From Utricularia gibba (taxonomy: Eukaryota > Streptophyta > Magnoliopsida > Lamiales > Lentibulariaceae), in NCBI GenBank assembly GCA_002189035.1, contig CM007989.1:2294001-2358000 (forward strand): DNA of 64,000 nt, in the 5' to 3' direction. Made by a program: the position numbers and the translations under genes. This document shows positions 12,150 through 22,412 of the stretch, one piece after another (within the stretch, counting starts at the first letter, position 1; every line of letters starts with the position of its first letter). The notes beneath the pieces are model-generated. The model saw only the letters and a program-made list of their open reading frames with translations, had not been told where the DNA came from and made no database searches.

Positions 12150-13749
12150 TCATGGTTGCAGGCCATTGTTGCACTTCACCTCTTTCTGCTGCGACGGAAC
12201 TTCATCACTGCTCTTGCTCTCAGCCACTACCGGAAGTACTTCCGCTTCCGACTTCTGTTTGCTTTTGCCCCAGACCACGGAGTACAATCCGAAAACGATG
12301 ATCACGGCCCCGATTAAGCTGCAATGCGGTGCCATCCAATCATCAGAAATCACTAAGACAGCCACCTGAGCACTGTATCGTATGTGTGGTAATGTTACCT
12401 ACCTTCCGAGGTAGATCTGTTCAGCCAAAACTATGGCACCCAAGACGGCGGTGATGATCATGCTCAGCGGCTGAAAGCTGTTACGAAAACTGGTCCCCTG
12501 CTTCTGTTCACAACGCTTTGTAAGTAGTAAGCGATTCCTGAGCAGATTATACCCTGAAACAAGCCACAACACGGCGTTATTCTGCTTTTCTTGATGATGG
12601 AATTTGAGCATGGATGGACAAGGGTAACTAGACTAACGGAGTAGGTAGCTGCAAGAAGCCTAGTGTCGAAGCCGATGGCCCAAGCGCTCGGCCGTCGCTC
12701 CATTACAACCGCCACGGCGCCGCCCTCAAGGGTTCCCATCAAGCAAACTAGCGCCGTCAACGACAACTCCGCCGGGTAGTCCTTCAACGTGTTTTTCTGT
12801 TACAGGAATTGTAAGTTGAATCTTTATCATTCGTCCCTGCGTGGTTTCATGGAAGATAGGGGGGGCATTGAGTGATTACCTGAAGAATGAAGAAGCCTGC
12901 CCAGCCGCTAACTGTACCGAGCATCATGATTGTCCCGAGGACCCAGTGATGACTGGAGGCTTCTCCGCCGGGCCCGTGGGAGATGGAGTGGCTGTTAGGG
13001 AAAATGTCGAACGAGGGTCCTTTGAAGAGCGTCATCACCATTGCTCCACCTAGAGTTACAACAGTTCCGATCACCATTGCCAAACTGTGAGCCTTTTTCA
13101 AGTTCACCCTCTCCATCCTGAACAAAGGACACCAGGGTCAGATCTCCCTCCTCCCGATTCAGGCAAGTTTCAGAGTAAAAACGCAGTGATATCACCTGAA
13201 GATTAAGGCCAAGATAAAGGTTATGGCTGGCAAGACATTCATCATGGCCGCTGCGAATGCTGCAGATGTATACTGCAGCGCAACACCGTAAAGGTTCTGG
13301 TCGATCACAGGCCTGAATCAAACAAGCAGTCACAAACATCACAAAGTGCGAAAGATATGCATCAACATGTGTTTATGCAGCAGCAAGATTACTCTAATAA
13401 TGCAAGCCCCATGATCTTCAAAAAAGTCATCTTCGTCATCTTCGGCCTCACCTTCCTGAACAGAAGATCGTAAGGTTATACATACGCTAACAACCAAGAT
13501 AAGTGCAGTCCAGATGAACTTCTACAAGGAGCAAGCAACTGGGAACCGATTTTATCACCTTTCAAGGAAGAAGGCGAATGGGGCGAAGAGCACAGTGGCG
13601 ACGGCGTGGCGGTAGACGACGAATACCCAGTGACTGAATCCTTTTTTGAAGGAAAGGAGGACGATGACATGCATCCCCGAGTAGCCCAATTGCAGAGAGA
13701 TCATCGCTATGTAAGTCTTGGCGCTCTGCCATATGCTTTGGCTCCCCAT
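12150..13749 (-). CDS. WAT1-related / UMAMIT (EamA) transporter with a one-base frame break
   Basis: Seven exons on the minus strand: 13749-13559, 13455-13393, 13312-13196, 13117-12880, 12796-12638, 12553-12403 and 12318-12150. The product is a plant drug/metabolite transporter of about 362 residues with two EamA domains and ten predicted membrane helices. Diagnostic stretches are LQLGYSGMHVI and VVYRHAVATVLFAPFAFFLER in exon 1, EPVIDQNLY and FAAAMMNVLPAITF in exon 3, and AVLGAIVLAEQIYLG in exon 6. Members of this family export amino acids or auxin across the plasma or vacuolar membrane. The exon lengths sum to 1088, one short of a multiple of three. The break is near 12468-12471 in exon 6, where the frame runs into a stop right after the conserved AFS. 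The last-exon acceptor at 12318 was chosen because it gives the family-like LIGAVIIVFGLY. Confidence 0.85.
12466..12472 (-). other. Single-base deletion in exon 6 of the WAT1 gene
   Basis: Conserved protein sequence on either side lies in two different frames that overlap here. One base is missing from a short C run (minus strand). Everything else in the gene is intact, so a consensus error or a very recent null allele is likely. Confidence 0.7.
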
Positions 13750-16684
13750 TCTGCTCACCACCTAGCGACTTGCTCTGCAAATGCGATCGCGGTTGATGCC
13801 TTTTATATAGGCGTGTGAGCTGCTTGTCACTGTCCTCCATGTAAATACTCTTTCAACTTCTACTTCTAATGTGGGATAACTTTCATTACACAGAGTTGAA
13901 CTTGGTGTTCCCTACTCTGCAAAAAAAACAAAAAAAAAAGAAGGAAAACCATATCCAAAAGCACCAAGGGCTTGTTTGGTAGTATATTAGAAGTTGGTTT
14001 ACCTTAAATAACATGTTCTAATCATGATAAACAATGATATTTAGTATTAGAAATTAGATATTCAAATAATTTATTTTATTTTAAACTATCTTAATAGTAA
14101 AACACAAAAGAATCATTTGAACAGAATATAAAAGATTTATAGTCAAATTTACATATAAATTCTATTTAATAATTATTATATGTATATTAGTATTGTATGA
14201 CTATAACATTCATATACTCATTTTTTAAACATATAGATAATAAAATACTATGGAGTACAATGATGATAAAAGACAATAGTATTCTTATTATTTAAAAAAA
14301 TATAATTATTTATTATGTAATTATACAATTTTCTATCAAATGTTATCTAGAAAACATACTTTTTAATTTATTTTTTATAAATTAATACAAACCTTATTTA
14401 ATATGGAATAAATTAAAACATCCTACCAAACTAATCCTAAAATAATTATTTATCAAATAAAAATATCTAGAAAACATACTCATAATTTTCAAATTATTCA
14501 TTTTTATATAAATTAATTTAGTTTTTATTTAACACCCAACAAATAGTCCTAAAATAAGAAGCCCTTTGCACTTTAGTGTCCAACCATAAAAGCCTGTCCA
14601 AGACAGTCATCTTATGTTGCTGTAGTAAAGTGAGAAGACAGAAGGGCGATGCACATGACCGGTATTTCATCCTTGTTCACTAGGAACATGGACGATCTTC
14701 GAAGCTTTTACCCTTTACACTGATCTCTTATCCTTTTAACCTAAAGTAGAACAACATTATTGCCCTCCTCCTGCTGACATGAATGAAGTCGATTATTAAA
14801 GAAGCTGAATAGATTTCCATCTGAAGCTGGGGTGTGAGTGTTGTCTCATCTCATCATCCTGTTGCCATTTGGATTGTGGCCCATTATCATCTTTAGGTCA
14901 CCCATTGCCTTTAGGGTTTGGTGCTTCCTGACATTGCCTACTTTTTCCCCCTTTCTTCCTCCTCTAAAACATGCTTGCTTACACCAGCCTTCGTTCCATA
15001 ACATGGGATTAAGAAATCAGATTAAACCCTAACTCGGCATCTTCCAACTAAAAAGGCGAGCAGATCAGATAAACACGTTTTTTCTTTTTCTCATCTTCAG
15101 AGTAACATGGTTGGAGATACGATTGTCTGTGTGTAAGAAACCATGCATATGATCCCTGTCATGTCCCACAGCAGATGCAAAAAAGGCAAAAGGGCAGTGA
15201 TTATTCTACAAACAAGTTTTCTGGATTACTATTGAAACATTTCTGGATGACTATTGAAATCAAACATGATTTCTCCTTGCTGTTCCTGCTTTAGTGCTGC
15301 GTGGCTAAAAGGACCTCGTCTTTGCACAGTCTTTCTTTTAAATAAAGCAATGGACGCTTTGGGGTACCGTATATCAGCCAAATACATCTACTGCAACGTG
15401 CATGAAGTGCGTGCAAAGAAGACGACATGTCCCTTTGCTGGTTTGTTTTTTCCTGCCACAGTCGTCTGGAATTGGACGATGGAAAATCCAAAACGGAGCT
15501 CCTTTCGACGACAAAACGCAATATTGAACATGTTTATTTTCGAGGCGCCGAGCTGCCGACGCAAAGTAGTCAAAAGTGTGCAAAAGAGGGGGGCAAGCGA
15601 AGGAGGACAGTCCCAACGTATCGTGGCTTAACTCAACCCTAGCCCCATGTTCACTTTGCTTTCATAAAGAGTGGGCGGCATTGAAGAGAGGATGAGGAAC
15701 ACAATAATAAACATCCGATCTCTCAAACCCCCTATTTTCATATTGAAATTCGAATTGAGTAAGTATAAGTGAAATTCAATTATACAATAAATATAAATTA
15801 TATTAAAAAAGATAAAGTACAATCAATTACCAATAATATATAATTTCTTATACATTTAATTATTTTAATTTCAAATCCTAATATGAGATTATTTATTTTA
15901 ATAGTATCATGATCGAGTTTCCGGCAAATTGGGATAGAAGAGTTTTTCACTGAAGGAAGACAAGGCAAATGAAACAGTGTTCAGCCAGCCCCAAAACAAG
16001 CTATTCTATAGAGGATATTGCAGCTAGTGAAGAATGAAACACCATAGCACGCACACATGCTGATGATGATATAACGAGTCATGGAGCCAGGTCCATTATG
16101 ATTATGATTATTTCCATGTATCTTCTTAATATTCTTGATTATAATAATCAAAGAATATTCCAAAGCATGTGAAACTCGGCCCAGGTCCATTATGGTTAGG
16201 CTCTTTGTCTTTGTTTGAGCAAGTATTGGAAGAGAGTTGTCCAAATGCTACAAAAAAAACAGTATTTGAAAAATTCCGAGAATATTTCATGGCAATGAGT
16301 GGATTAAACTCGAATCATCTAACTAGAATTAGAATCGCATTGGATTGTTGATTCCGGTTGGATTCAAGAGGAAGTAAACGTTTTGGTTCAATTCATTAAA
16401 ATTCAGAATCACGAACCTAAACCAACAAATTTGATTTCAGTTTGGATTTGATTTTTTCAAAAAAAAAGTGATTCTTGGTTCGAATATTTCTTATGTTGAG
16501 TTCACAACTGCTGCAAAATTTAGAATGCTGGTTCTGGAACCTTTGCAATAAGGGGAAAAGTTGTCAAAGATTCCAAAGAAGCAATCTTTTCTGGTTAAGA
16601 TGAAATGGGATTGAGTACAGCTATTCAATGGGTTCCTAGATAGCTCTAGCTGTTTTATTGATCCTGCAAAAAGTTGCAGAAGCT
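13750..16684. other. Gene-free AT-rich stretch between the WAT1 and p24 genes
   Basis: The first 250 bases should hold the WAT1 promoter. A transposon-like AT-rich block starts at about 13967. From 14560 to 15660 there are short open frames without recognisable domains, and from 15660 the DNA is AT-rich again. No tRNA, rRNA or known miRNA sequence was found by eye. Confidence 0.55.
13967..14432. repeat. Possible MITE-like insertion with imperfect terminal inverted repeats
   Basis: The block opens with GGGCTTGTTTGGTAG and closes near 14417-14432 with CTACCAAACTAATCCT, whose reverse complement shares TTTGGTAG and several further positions. The interior is AT-rich and non-coding. The GGGCTTGTTTGG terminus is common in small plant hAT-like elements. 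I could not define a target duplication. Confidence 0.35.
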
Positions 16685-17591
16685 CTAAATCAGCTTCTTC
16701 TTTCTGAAATATCGTTTCAGATAACATAACTGCAGCAGTGAACCCGCAATGCAGATGCCAAAAGAAGCGAAGCTGCACCACGCCACTACAGCATTTGCAG
16801 ACTCACTCGCCATCCTCATTTCCCATTCTCTGCAGGAAGATTCAAAGTAGTGCCTCCATGGGATTCATGAAGTTGTGAAATCAAGCAAAGTATTGTTTGA
16901 AGCTCACCTATTCACCATGTTGATCACGTTTGTGTGGACGGCATAAACCCTAGCTTCGAGTTTTTGCAGCTCAAGTTCCAGACCCTGCATAGTGATTGCT
17001 AATAAGAATCATGAACCTCCATCAGAGCACAGGGGAGTAGTGTTAAAAAAAGGGGGAACCTCGATCTTCTCCTTCTTCGCAACGGAATCCCAATCCTCAG
17101 CCGCAACCCCGTATCGCCATTCGATTCCCACAGTCACATTTTTGTCGGGGAGGGATTCGCTACCCACCCTGAAGCATGCCATGTAGTTTCCGGCCTCCGT
17201 TGTAGTGAAGGAGAACTGGCCATACGTCGCGTTCTCTTGGTGATGGAGTTTCTTCCCATACGGCGACGAAACCTGAAACCGAACAAAGTGAAAAGTAAAA
17301 TGTATGGTCGGATTCACTACTTAATCAGGATCCGGAACACTGATTACAGAGTACCGACGCTTGAAAAATAGCGTAAATATGACGAACCTCAACGGAAATG
17401 GGTGGGAAGCCAGTTGCATTGAAATCGGAAACGCCGCTGTAGAAAGAATAGTAATCTGCCATTACCACCACCTTGCTCTGCAATGACTCCGTCAGGCACT
17501 TCTCCCCAGAGCGCGGAAGTTCCACCCATAATCCACGCGATGCCGGCACGATTATCGCCACCGCCGCAATCAGAATCCACACCACCGTCAT
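16685..17591 (-). CDS. p24-delta type cargo receptor (emp24/gp25L/GOLD)
   Basis: Four exons: 17591-17388, 17272-17060, 16984-16908 and 16829-16685, encoding 212 residues. A signal peptide (residues 1 to about 20) is followed by the GOLD domain with its conserved cysteine (GEKCLTESL), a coiled-coil segment (LELELQKLEARVYAVHTNV), one membrane helix (FASFGICIAGSLLQLCYL) and a short cytosolic tail RYFRKKKLI. The tail carries an aromatic COPII-type signal and a terminal dilysine KKLI for COPI retrieval. p24 proteins cycle between ER and Golgi and sort GPI-anchored and other cargo. All four exons join in frame, and the length fits the family. The DWDSVAKKEKIE stretch assigns it to the plant delta subclass. 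Confidence 0.93.
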
Positions 17592-18479
17592 CGCTGTTCC
17601 GTCCTGAATCGATAGACAGCGGCGCCATAGACATTTGTATGGCTTGTGACGCGCTGCTGGAAAAGAAAAAACGACACGTCGAGGGTTTTCCTCCAGCCAA
17701 TGGCATTCAAGAACTCTGCTGACGTGGATGTCAACACACTGCACTGTTCCAACTTTAATTCGAAAATTATTTTTTAAAAAATAGAAATCAATTATCACAC
17801 ACTTCCAAATTTTTATTTTTTTATGAGAGAATAAGTTACTTTCAACATAAAAAAGAAAATTACTTGACTTCTCATATAATGCAATTTATTCTCGAATAAG
17901 ATGTTCAATATTTTATATAATAAATGAGAAATATATTTTTATTTTATGTTACAATATTTATTTGATAACTAACATAAACCGCCATAATTTTATATATTGA
18001 ACACGTGCCGTTGCCGAGCACACCTGCCGGCGTCACTCACTCACCATGCGTGATTTTCTCTTTTAAGAAACGTTTCTAGTAGTGCACGTGCGTTTAGGCG
18101 CATGCTGGTTGACTACGTAACTCCATGCTCTCGTGCATGTTGACGTCATCCTGTCTACGTAACACAGTCATGTCGTGTAACACGTGACCCTATGGGAAAA
18201 AGAAGAAGATACCCAGAGCAGCTGTTGAGCTGTTTAAAGGAATTCAACGTTGTGTTGAAATCTCATCCAACTTTGCATGGAGCAGTTGGTGGAGGTGCAA
18301 CTCGCAAGAATCTTCCGAGAAGCTTCGCGGGAGTCAAATGGCTGATTTTTTTACGCGAAACAATCAATTCAGGTGAGGCTCCGGTTGCAGCACATCGTTT
18401 GTTGTTGATAGTTATACTTTGAGTTTTCCTTCAACTTTGTTGTTGTTGTTGCGATAAACCAGTGTATTCCATCTGAAAA
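17592..18479. other. Divergent intergenic region between p24 and the half Ca2+-ATPase
   Basis: The left part, 17750-18000, is AT-rich. The right part holds a dense group of ACGT-core elements, described separately. A 76-codon ORF, 18192-18422, lies just before the ATPase-like start and may be an upstream ORF. It has no recognisable domain. Confidence 0.55.
18002..18186. promoter_or_regulatory. Cluster of six ACGT-core elements (G-box, TGACGTCA, TACGTA)
   Basis: CACGTG occurs at 18002-18007, 18085-18090 and 18181-18186, TACGTA at 18114-18119 and 18156-18161, and TGACGTCA at 18141-18148. These are binding cores for plant bZIP and, for CACGTG, bHLH/PIF factors. Six in 185 bp is dense. The position, 290-480 bp before the ATPase-like start codon and about 400-600 bp from the p24 start, suggests ABA-, light- or stress-linked control of one or both genes. 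That role is inferred. Confidence 0.6.
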
Positions 18480-21400
18480 ATGGGGCCATACGTTCCTCAA
18501 CAGTTCGCCGGTGATGGCAGGAAAAAGCAGCAGTTAGAAATTGTAAGAGTCAAAAGGAACCCTTTCGAGAAGATGCGTAGATGGAAGGTGAGTGAAGGTC
18601 GCGGAAAAATTAGGGTTGTGATTTCCTCCAAAATTGAATTTCTCTCTCTCTGTGTTTTTTTTTTTTTTTTTTTTTTTTGTTCTCAGCAAGCTACTATGGT
18701 GTTGAGTGCCTTTCGGTTATTTGGGTCCAAATCAGGATCCAAGATTCAAAAGCAGGGGAAGCATTTGAGGGCCAAGATGAAAGCAAATGCTCATGCTGTT
18801 AGGGTTGCTGAAAGTTTGAAGTTGAAAATTTTTTATTCTTGTCTGTGTTGATAATGAGTCATGATTTTTTTTTTTATTGGAGGCAGGCTGCTGCGCATCT
18901 CCAAGCTTCTACAAACGGTATGAAGTTTAATTTTCCTTGCCTCTATATAAAAACTATCTGCTTGATTCGATATATTTATGAACAGATGATAATGGACTAC
19001 GGAAGGAACAGGACGAAGGGAGTAAAAGATATGTTGTTTGTACAGAAAAGAAGTCTACAACACCTGTGGGAGAATTCCTACAGAAAGATGGTGTGGATTC
19101 AGGAAAAGGTTTAGTGGTTTTCTTGTTTGGTTTAGGAATGCAAGAAACTTGAAGTTGATATACTGATTTTTAGATTCTAAAGGAAGCTTACATGTAGGTA
19201 GTAAAAGATATAGTGTTTGTACAGAAAAGAAGTCTTCGACAACAATGGCACAACTCCTACAGGAAGATAATTTGCATTTGAAAAAACGTCGGTTAGATGA
19301 ATCTGAGGTTTTCTTGTATTGTTTACGAAACTTGGAATTTTGATGTCTATATTTTTATCAAATGCAGAAGAATTGTGCCATGAAGGAAGCAAGAGATATA
19401 CTATTCGTACAGAAAAGTTAACAACATCCAGGAGTGAATTCCTACAGAAAGATGATTTGGGTTCGGGAAAAGGTTTGTTAAAAATCCATCCACGGTTTTC
19501 ATGTTTGGTTCTTAATCTTGTAAACTTGATGCTGGTAAAATCTTGATCAGATGCGAAAGGAATATGCCATGAAAGAAGCAACAGACATACTATATGTGCA
19601 GAAAATAAATCTGCAACAACTGAGAACGAACAGCTACAATATGATGGCTTGGACATGGGAAAAAGTTCCTTAGATCATTCCACGGTTTGCTTATTGAGTT
19701 TACGTGTCTCTGTTCTTTTTTCCTTCTAATTCATTGTGATTGACAGCAAGCATGACGCTAGTTCAGGGATACATGAAAAAGCTGGAGACTGTAACAAGAA
19801 TTGACAACTTTGGTATCAGCCTTAAGGATCTATCTGCCATGTCTAAGGAGCATGACATCTCTTTCTTAGAGCGAAATGGAGGGGCAAGTTTTCTGTCTAT
19901 TATGCATGTATCAACACTGAAATGTTTTTCCATTTGATGGATTTCCTTTTACGTTAGATTGGAGGAATTGCTGGGAAGCTAATAACGAATTTGAAAGAAG
20001 GTATATGTGGAGATGAGACTGATGTGAAACTTAGAAAAATGACTTTTGGATCAAATGAATATCCTAAGAAAAAGAGAAGCTTCTGGGTAAATTCATCTAC
20101 TCAAGAGATTATGTCGGTCCTGTTAGTGTAGGATTTTGCTCCACTTTCTTAACTTTTTCACCTGCTTATCTTCAGAGATTCATCCAGGATTCATGTACGG
20201 ACACCACCTTGGTTATCTTGATGTTTGCAGCTGTTGCTACTTCAGCCTTTGGAATAAAGACAGAGGTGAGGGATAGTACAATATTGGGTGAATAAAGGTC
20301 ATCTTCTGCTTAGATGAATAAAACAGGACTTTCGTATGTTATTAGGGAATAAACCGAGGTTGGTATGAAGGAGCAAGTATTGTTTTGGCTGTTCTTATAT
20401 TCATCATGTTTACAGGTATCTTTTGCATACTCATCATGTTTTGAGATAGCAACTATTTCGTTGTTGTAAAGGTTGGTTTTATTTCTTCTCAGCTGTCAAT
20501 AATTTCAAACAATTCATACTGATCCAGAAGATGGAAGAAGAAAAGGAGAAGATACAAGTGGAGGTCAGGGATATGCGCTGCCACTGTGCTTGCTTCTCTT
20601 CGTTTTCTTACTCACATGTTATGAATCACAGGTCCTTAGGGGCAATTCCCAAACAAAAGTTCACATAACAGAAATAGTTGCTGGGGACATTGTTAACTTG
20701 AGAACTGGTGATGAGGTGAAACCAAGTGTAACCAGTTTTCTTGTAGGCTCTTTCTCATCTTGTTAGTATATGATCTGTATTTATCTTCCCTTCAAAACAA
20801 AAAAACAGGTACCTGCAGACGGACTTGTCATCACCAGTCATTCCCTGTCAGTCGACGAGTCAAGAATGACAGGGGACAGTAAAATTGTGAGTAAATGCGA
20901 CAGTATACATTTTTTAGTTGTACACATTTTGTCTTAACGAAACGGGTTTTGTTTTTCTCTACAGATTCACAAGGATGCTGCAAGAGAGCCCTTTCTTATG
21001 GCAGGATCTAAAGTTGTTGATGGCAGGGGAAGAATGATGGTAAGAATCTTATATTCATGAAAGCCATCCTAAAATCATAAAAAATTGTGGGATTATTTAT
21101 TCTTGCACAGGTTACAAGTGTAGGAACCAATACTGAGTGGGGACTACTCAAGGCAAGCAGCATAAACGATCATCAAGAAACTCCTCTGCAGGTTACACAC
21201 TGCTGTTGGCAATTTTTAACATGCCCTCCCACCATCTTCTGATCATGAAACTGCTGCATCTTTGTCATGATTTCAGGTGCGGCTGGACGACGCAGGCACA
21301 TTCATCGGCATAGTTGCTGTTGTAGTATCTGCAGTGTTTCTCACTGTTCTTGTCATCGGGTACAAATACAACAAACACAGTTAGTTCTCTGGTTATTCCC

Positions 21401-21985
21401 TTCCTATTCTTTGACAACTCAATCACTATTTGTATGTGTAGGCTTTTTAGTTGGCGCAGTAGAAACCCCTATGGTAGTCTAGAGTTCATGACCTCAAGGA
21501 TCAAGTTGGTCAATGCAACAAACACCTTCATCAAGATTTTTACTGTGGCAGTAAATTCTCACACATTTCATTTGTGAATCAAAACCACATAACTGTTTAC
21601 AGCATATTACACTTTTTTTTTTTACCTGTTTCCTTCAGGTCACCATATTTGTGAAAGAAGCCCGTGAAGGCCTCCTCTTGGGCATCATTTTAGTGTAAGT
21701 TGAATGTCTAATATTAAAGTTGTTTATAAAACCCTTTTCAAAATGAATAACTAATAGTATATGCTTTCCATGCAGGTTTGCCTACTTGATGAAGGAATTA
21801 TATGCCAAAAAGGTCAATCCCATCATTGCATATATTTTATTTCTATTATTATTATTTATTTAAAAAACAAAACATGACTTGCCGTTTGCCTTCTACGCCA
21901 GGTACAAGCCAAGGGGCTATCCACAAGCCTGGAGATGGATGAGGTGAAAGAGCGAAAGAGGCGCAAACTTTTTCTTTGCATTTAG
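18480..21985 (+). CDS. Half autoinhibited Ca2+-ATPase (ACA8/10-like N-terminal half) with four inserted repeat exons
   Basis: Twenty-one exons join into one open frame of 638 residues: 18480-18587, 18687-18820, 18883-18917, 18986-19108, 19174-19287, 19368-19472, 19551-19664, 19747-19883, 19958-20086, 20176-20265, 20346-20415, 20493-20563, 20632-20715, 20809-20886, 20965-21039, 21111-21191, 21277-21359, 21442-21550, 21639-21694, 21776-21812 and 21902-21985. Residues 27-50 resemble the calmodulin-binding autoinhibitor of ACA8/10 (FEKMRRWKQATMVLSAFRLF). Residues 93-244 are four repeats absent from ordinary ACAs. Residues 245-333 match the ACA linker, 334-387 TM1-2, 388-516 the actuator domain and 517-610 TM3-4. 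The stop falls about a dozen residues before the position of the DKTGT phosphorylation site, so the P and N domains and TM5-10 are missing. The actuator TGES is TGDS (459-462) and the TM4 PEGLP is REGLL (589-593). Pumping is therefore not expected. It could be a regulator, a dominant-negative form or a young pseudogene. Confidence 0.8.
18986..19664 (+). repeat. Four tandemly duplicated exons encoding a repeat of about 38 residues
   Basis: Exons 18986-19108, 19174-19287, 19368-19472 and 19551-19664 are 123, 114, 105 and 114 nt long, all multiples of three and all phase 1. Each encodes a version of GSKRYxxCTEKKS followed by EFLQKD or similar and GKG. The copies have diverged (CTEKKS, RTEKLT, CAENKS), but the frame is open in all four. 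The flanking introns also share text such as GGTTTTCTTGTTTGG, so exon and intron were duplicated together. I do not recognise the repeat from any family. Confidence 0.8.
19884..19957 (+). other. GC-AG intron in the half Ca2+-ATPase gene
   Basis: The donor reads GGG|GCAAGT. Using GC keeps the frame (LERNGG then IGGIAGKL), and no GT nearby does. GC-AG introns are a known minor class with a strong donor consensus, which this one fits. Confidence 0.65.
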
Positions 21986-22412
21986 GAGGTGTTCTGATAA
22001 TATTGATTATTAAATGTCACAATTTTGAGATACAGACGCAGAATCACATATTATACCTTCTTTTCTTTTCTGTTGAAAGTAAGATATGATCGAACCGTGT
22101 ATATATAGACTGTGAGCTCATTACAGAACAGCACAGCTGTGTTCTTTTCAGGGATTCCTGCTCTGCATTGTCTAGTTTGTGTGATCTTGCTCAACTCTGA
22201 TTCCTCAACGCTTGGTGGAAACCTCGTCTGAAGTGAAGTGCTAGCTAGCTTTATTGTGATGAGTCCATAAAAATACAAGCACAAGATGAAGAAAGAAAGC
22301 CTACTGCCTGACTGAACTCCCATGCTTCATCTCTGGTTGGTTGAGAGGAAGAATGGAATTTCACAGGTGACGCGAGACTGGCGTTTACAAAAGCATGCAA
22401 CTGGGTGCCTCT
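21986..22412. other. Convergent 3' region between the half Ca2+-ATPase and PMT genes
   Basis: The stretch holds the 3' UTRs of two converging genes. I searched it for continuation of the ATPase (DKTGT region) and saw none. The PMT gene begins immediately after, so the missing half of the pump is not downstream. Confidence 0.6.

Noticed and set aside
12319-12365. Upstream acceptor for the last WAT1 exon
   Set aside because: It would insert about 15 unrelated residues (VAVLVISDDWMAPH). The acceptor at 12318 gives family-like sequence in phase.
18192-18422. A 76-codon plus-strand ORF before the half Ca2+-ATPase
   Set aside because: No domain and no evidence that it is transcribed. Mentioned only as a possible upstream ORF.
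18986-19664. Alternative frame of the four repeat exons (KDILFVQK-like motif)
   Set aside because: It looks repetitive too, but has in-frame stops in the second and third copies and does not join the flanking ACA exons in phase.
21360-21389. Extension of exon 17 of the ATPase-like gene to the GTTAGT donor
   Set aside because: That donor puts the next exon into a frame with a stop. The GTACAA donor at 21360 keeps the TM3-TM4 frame.
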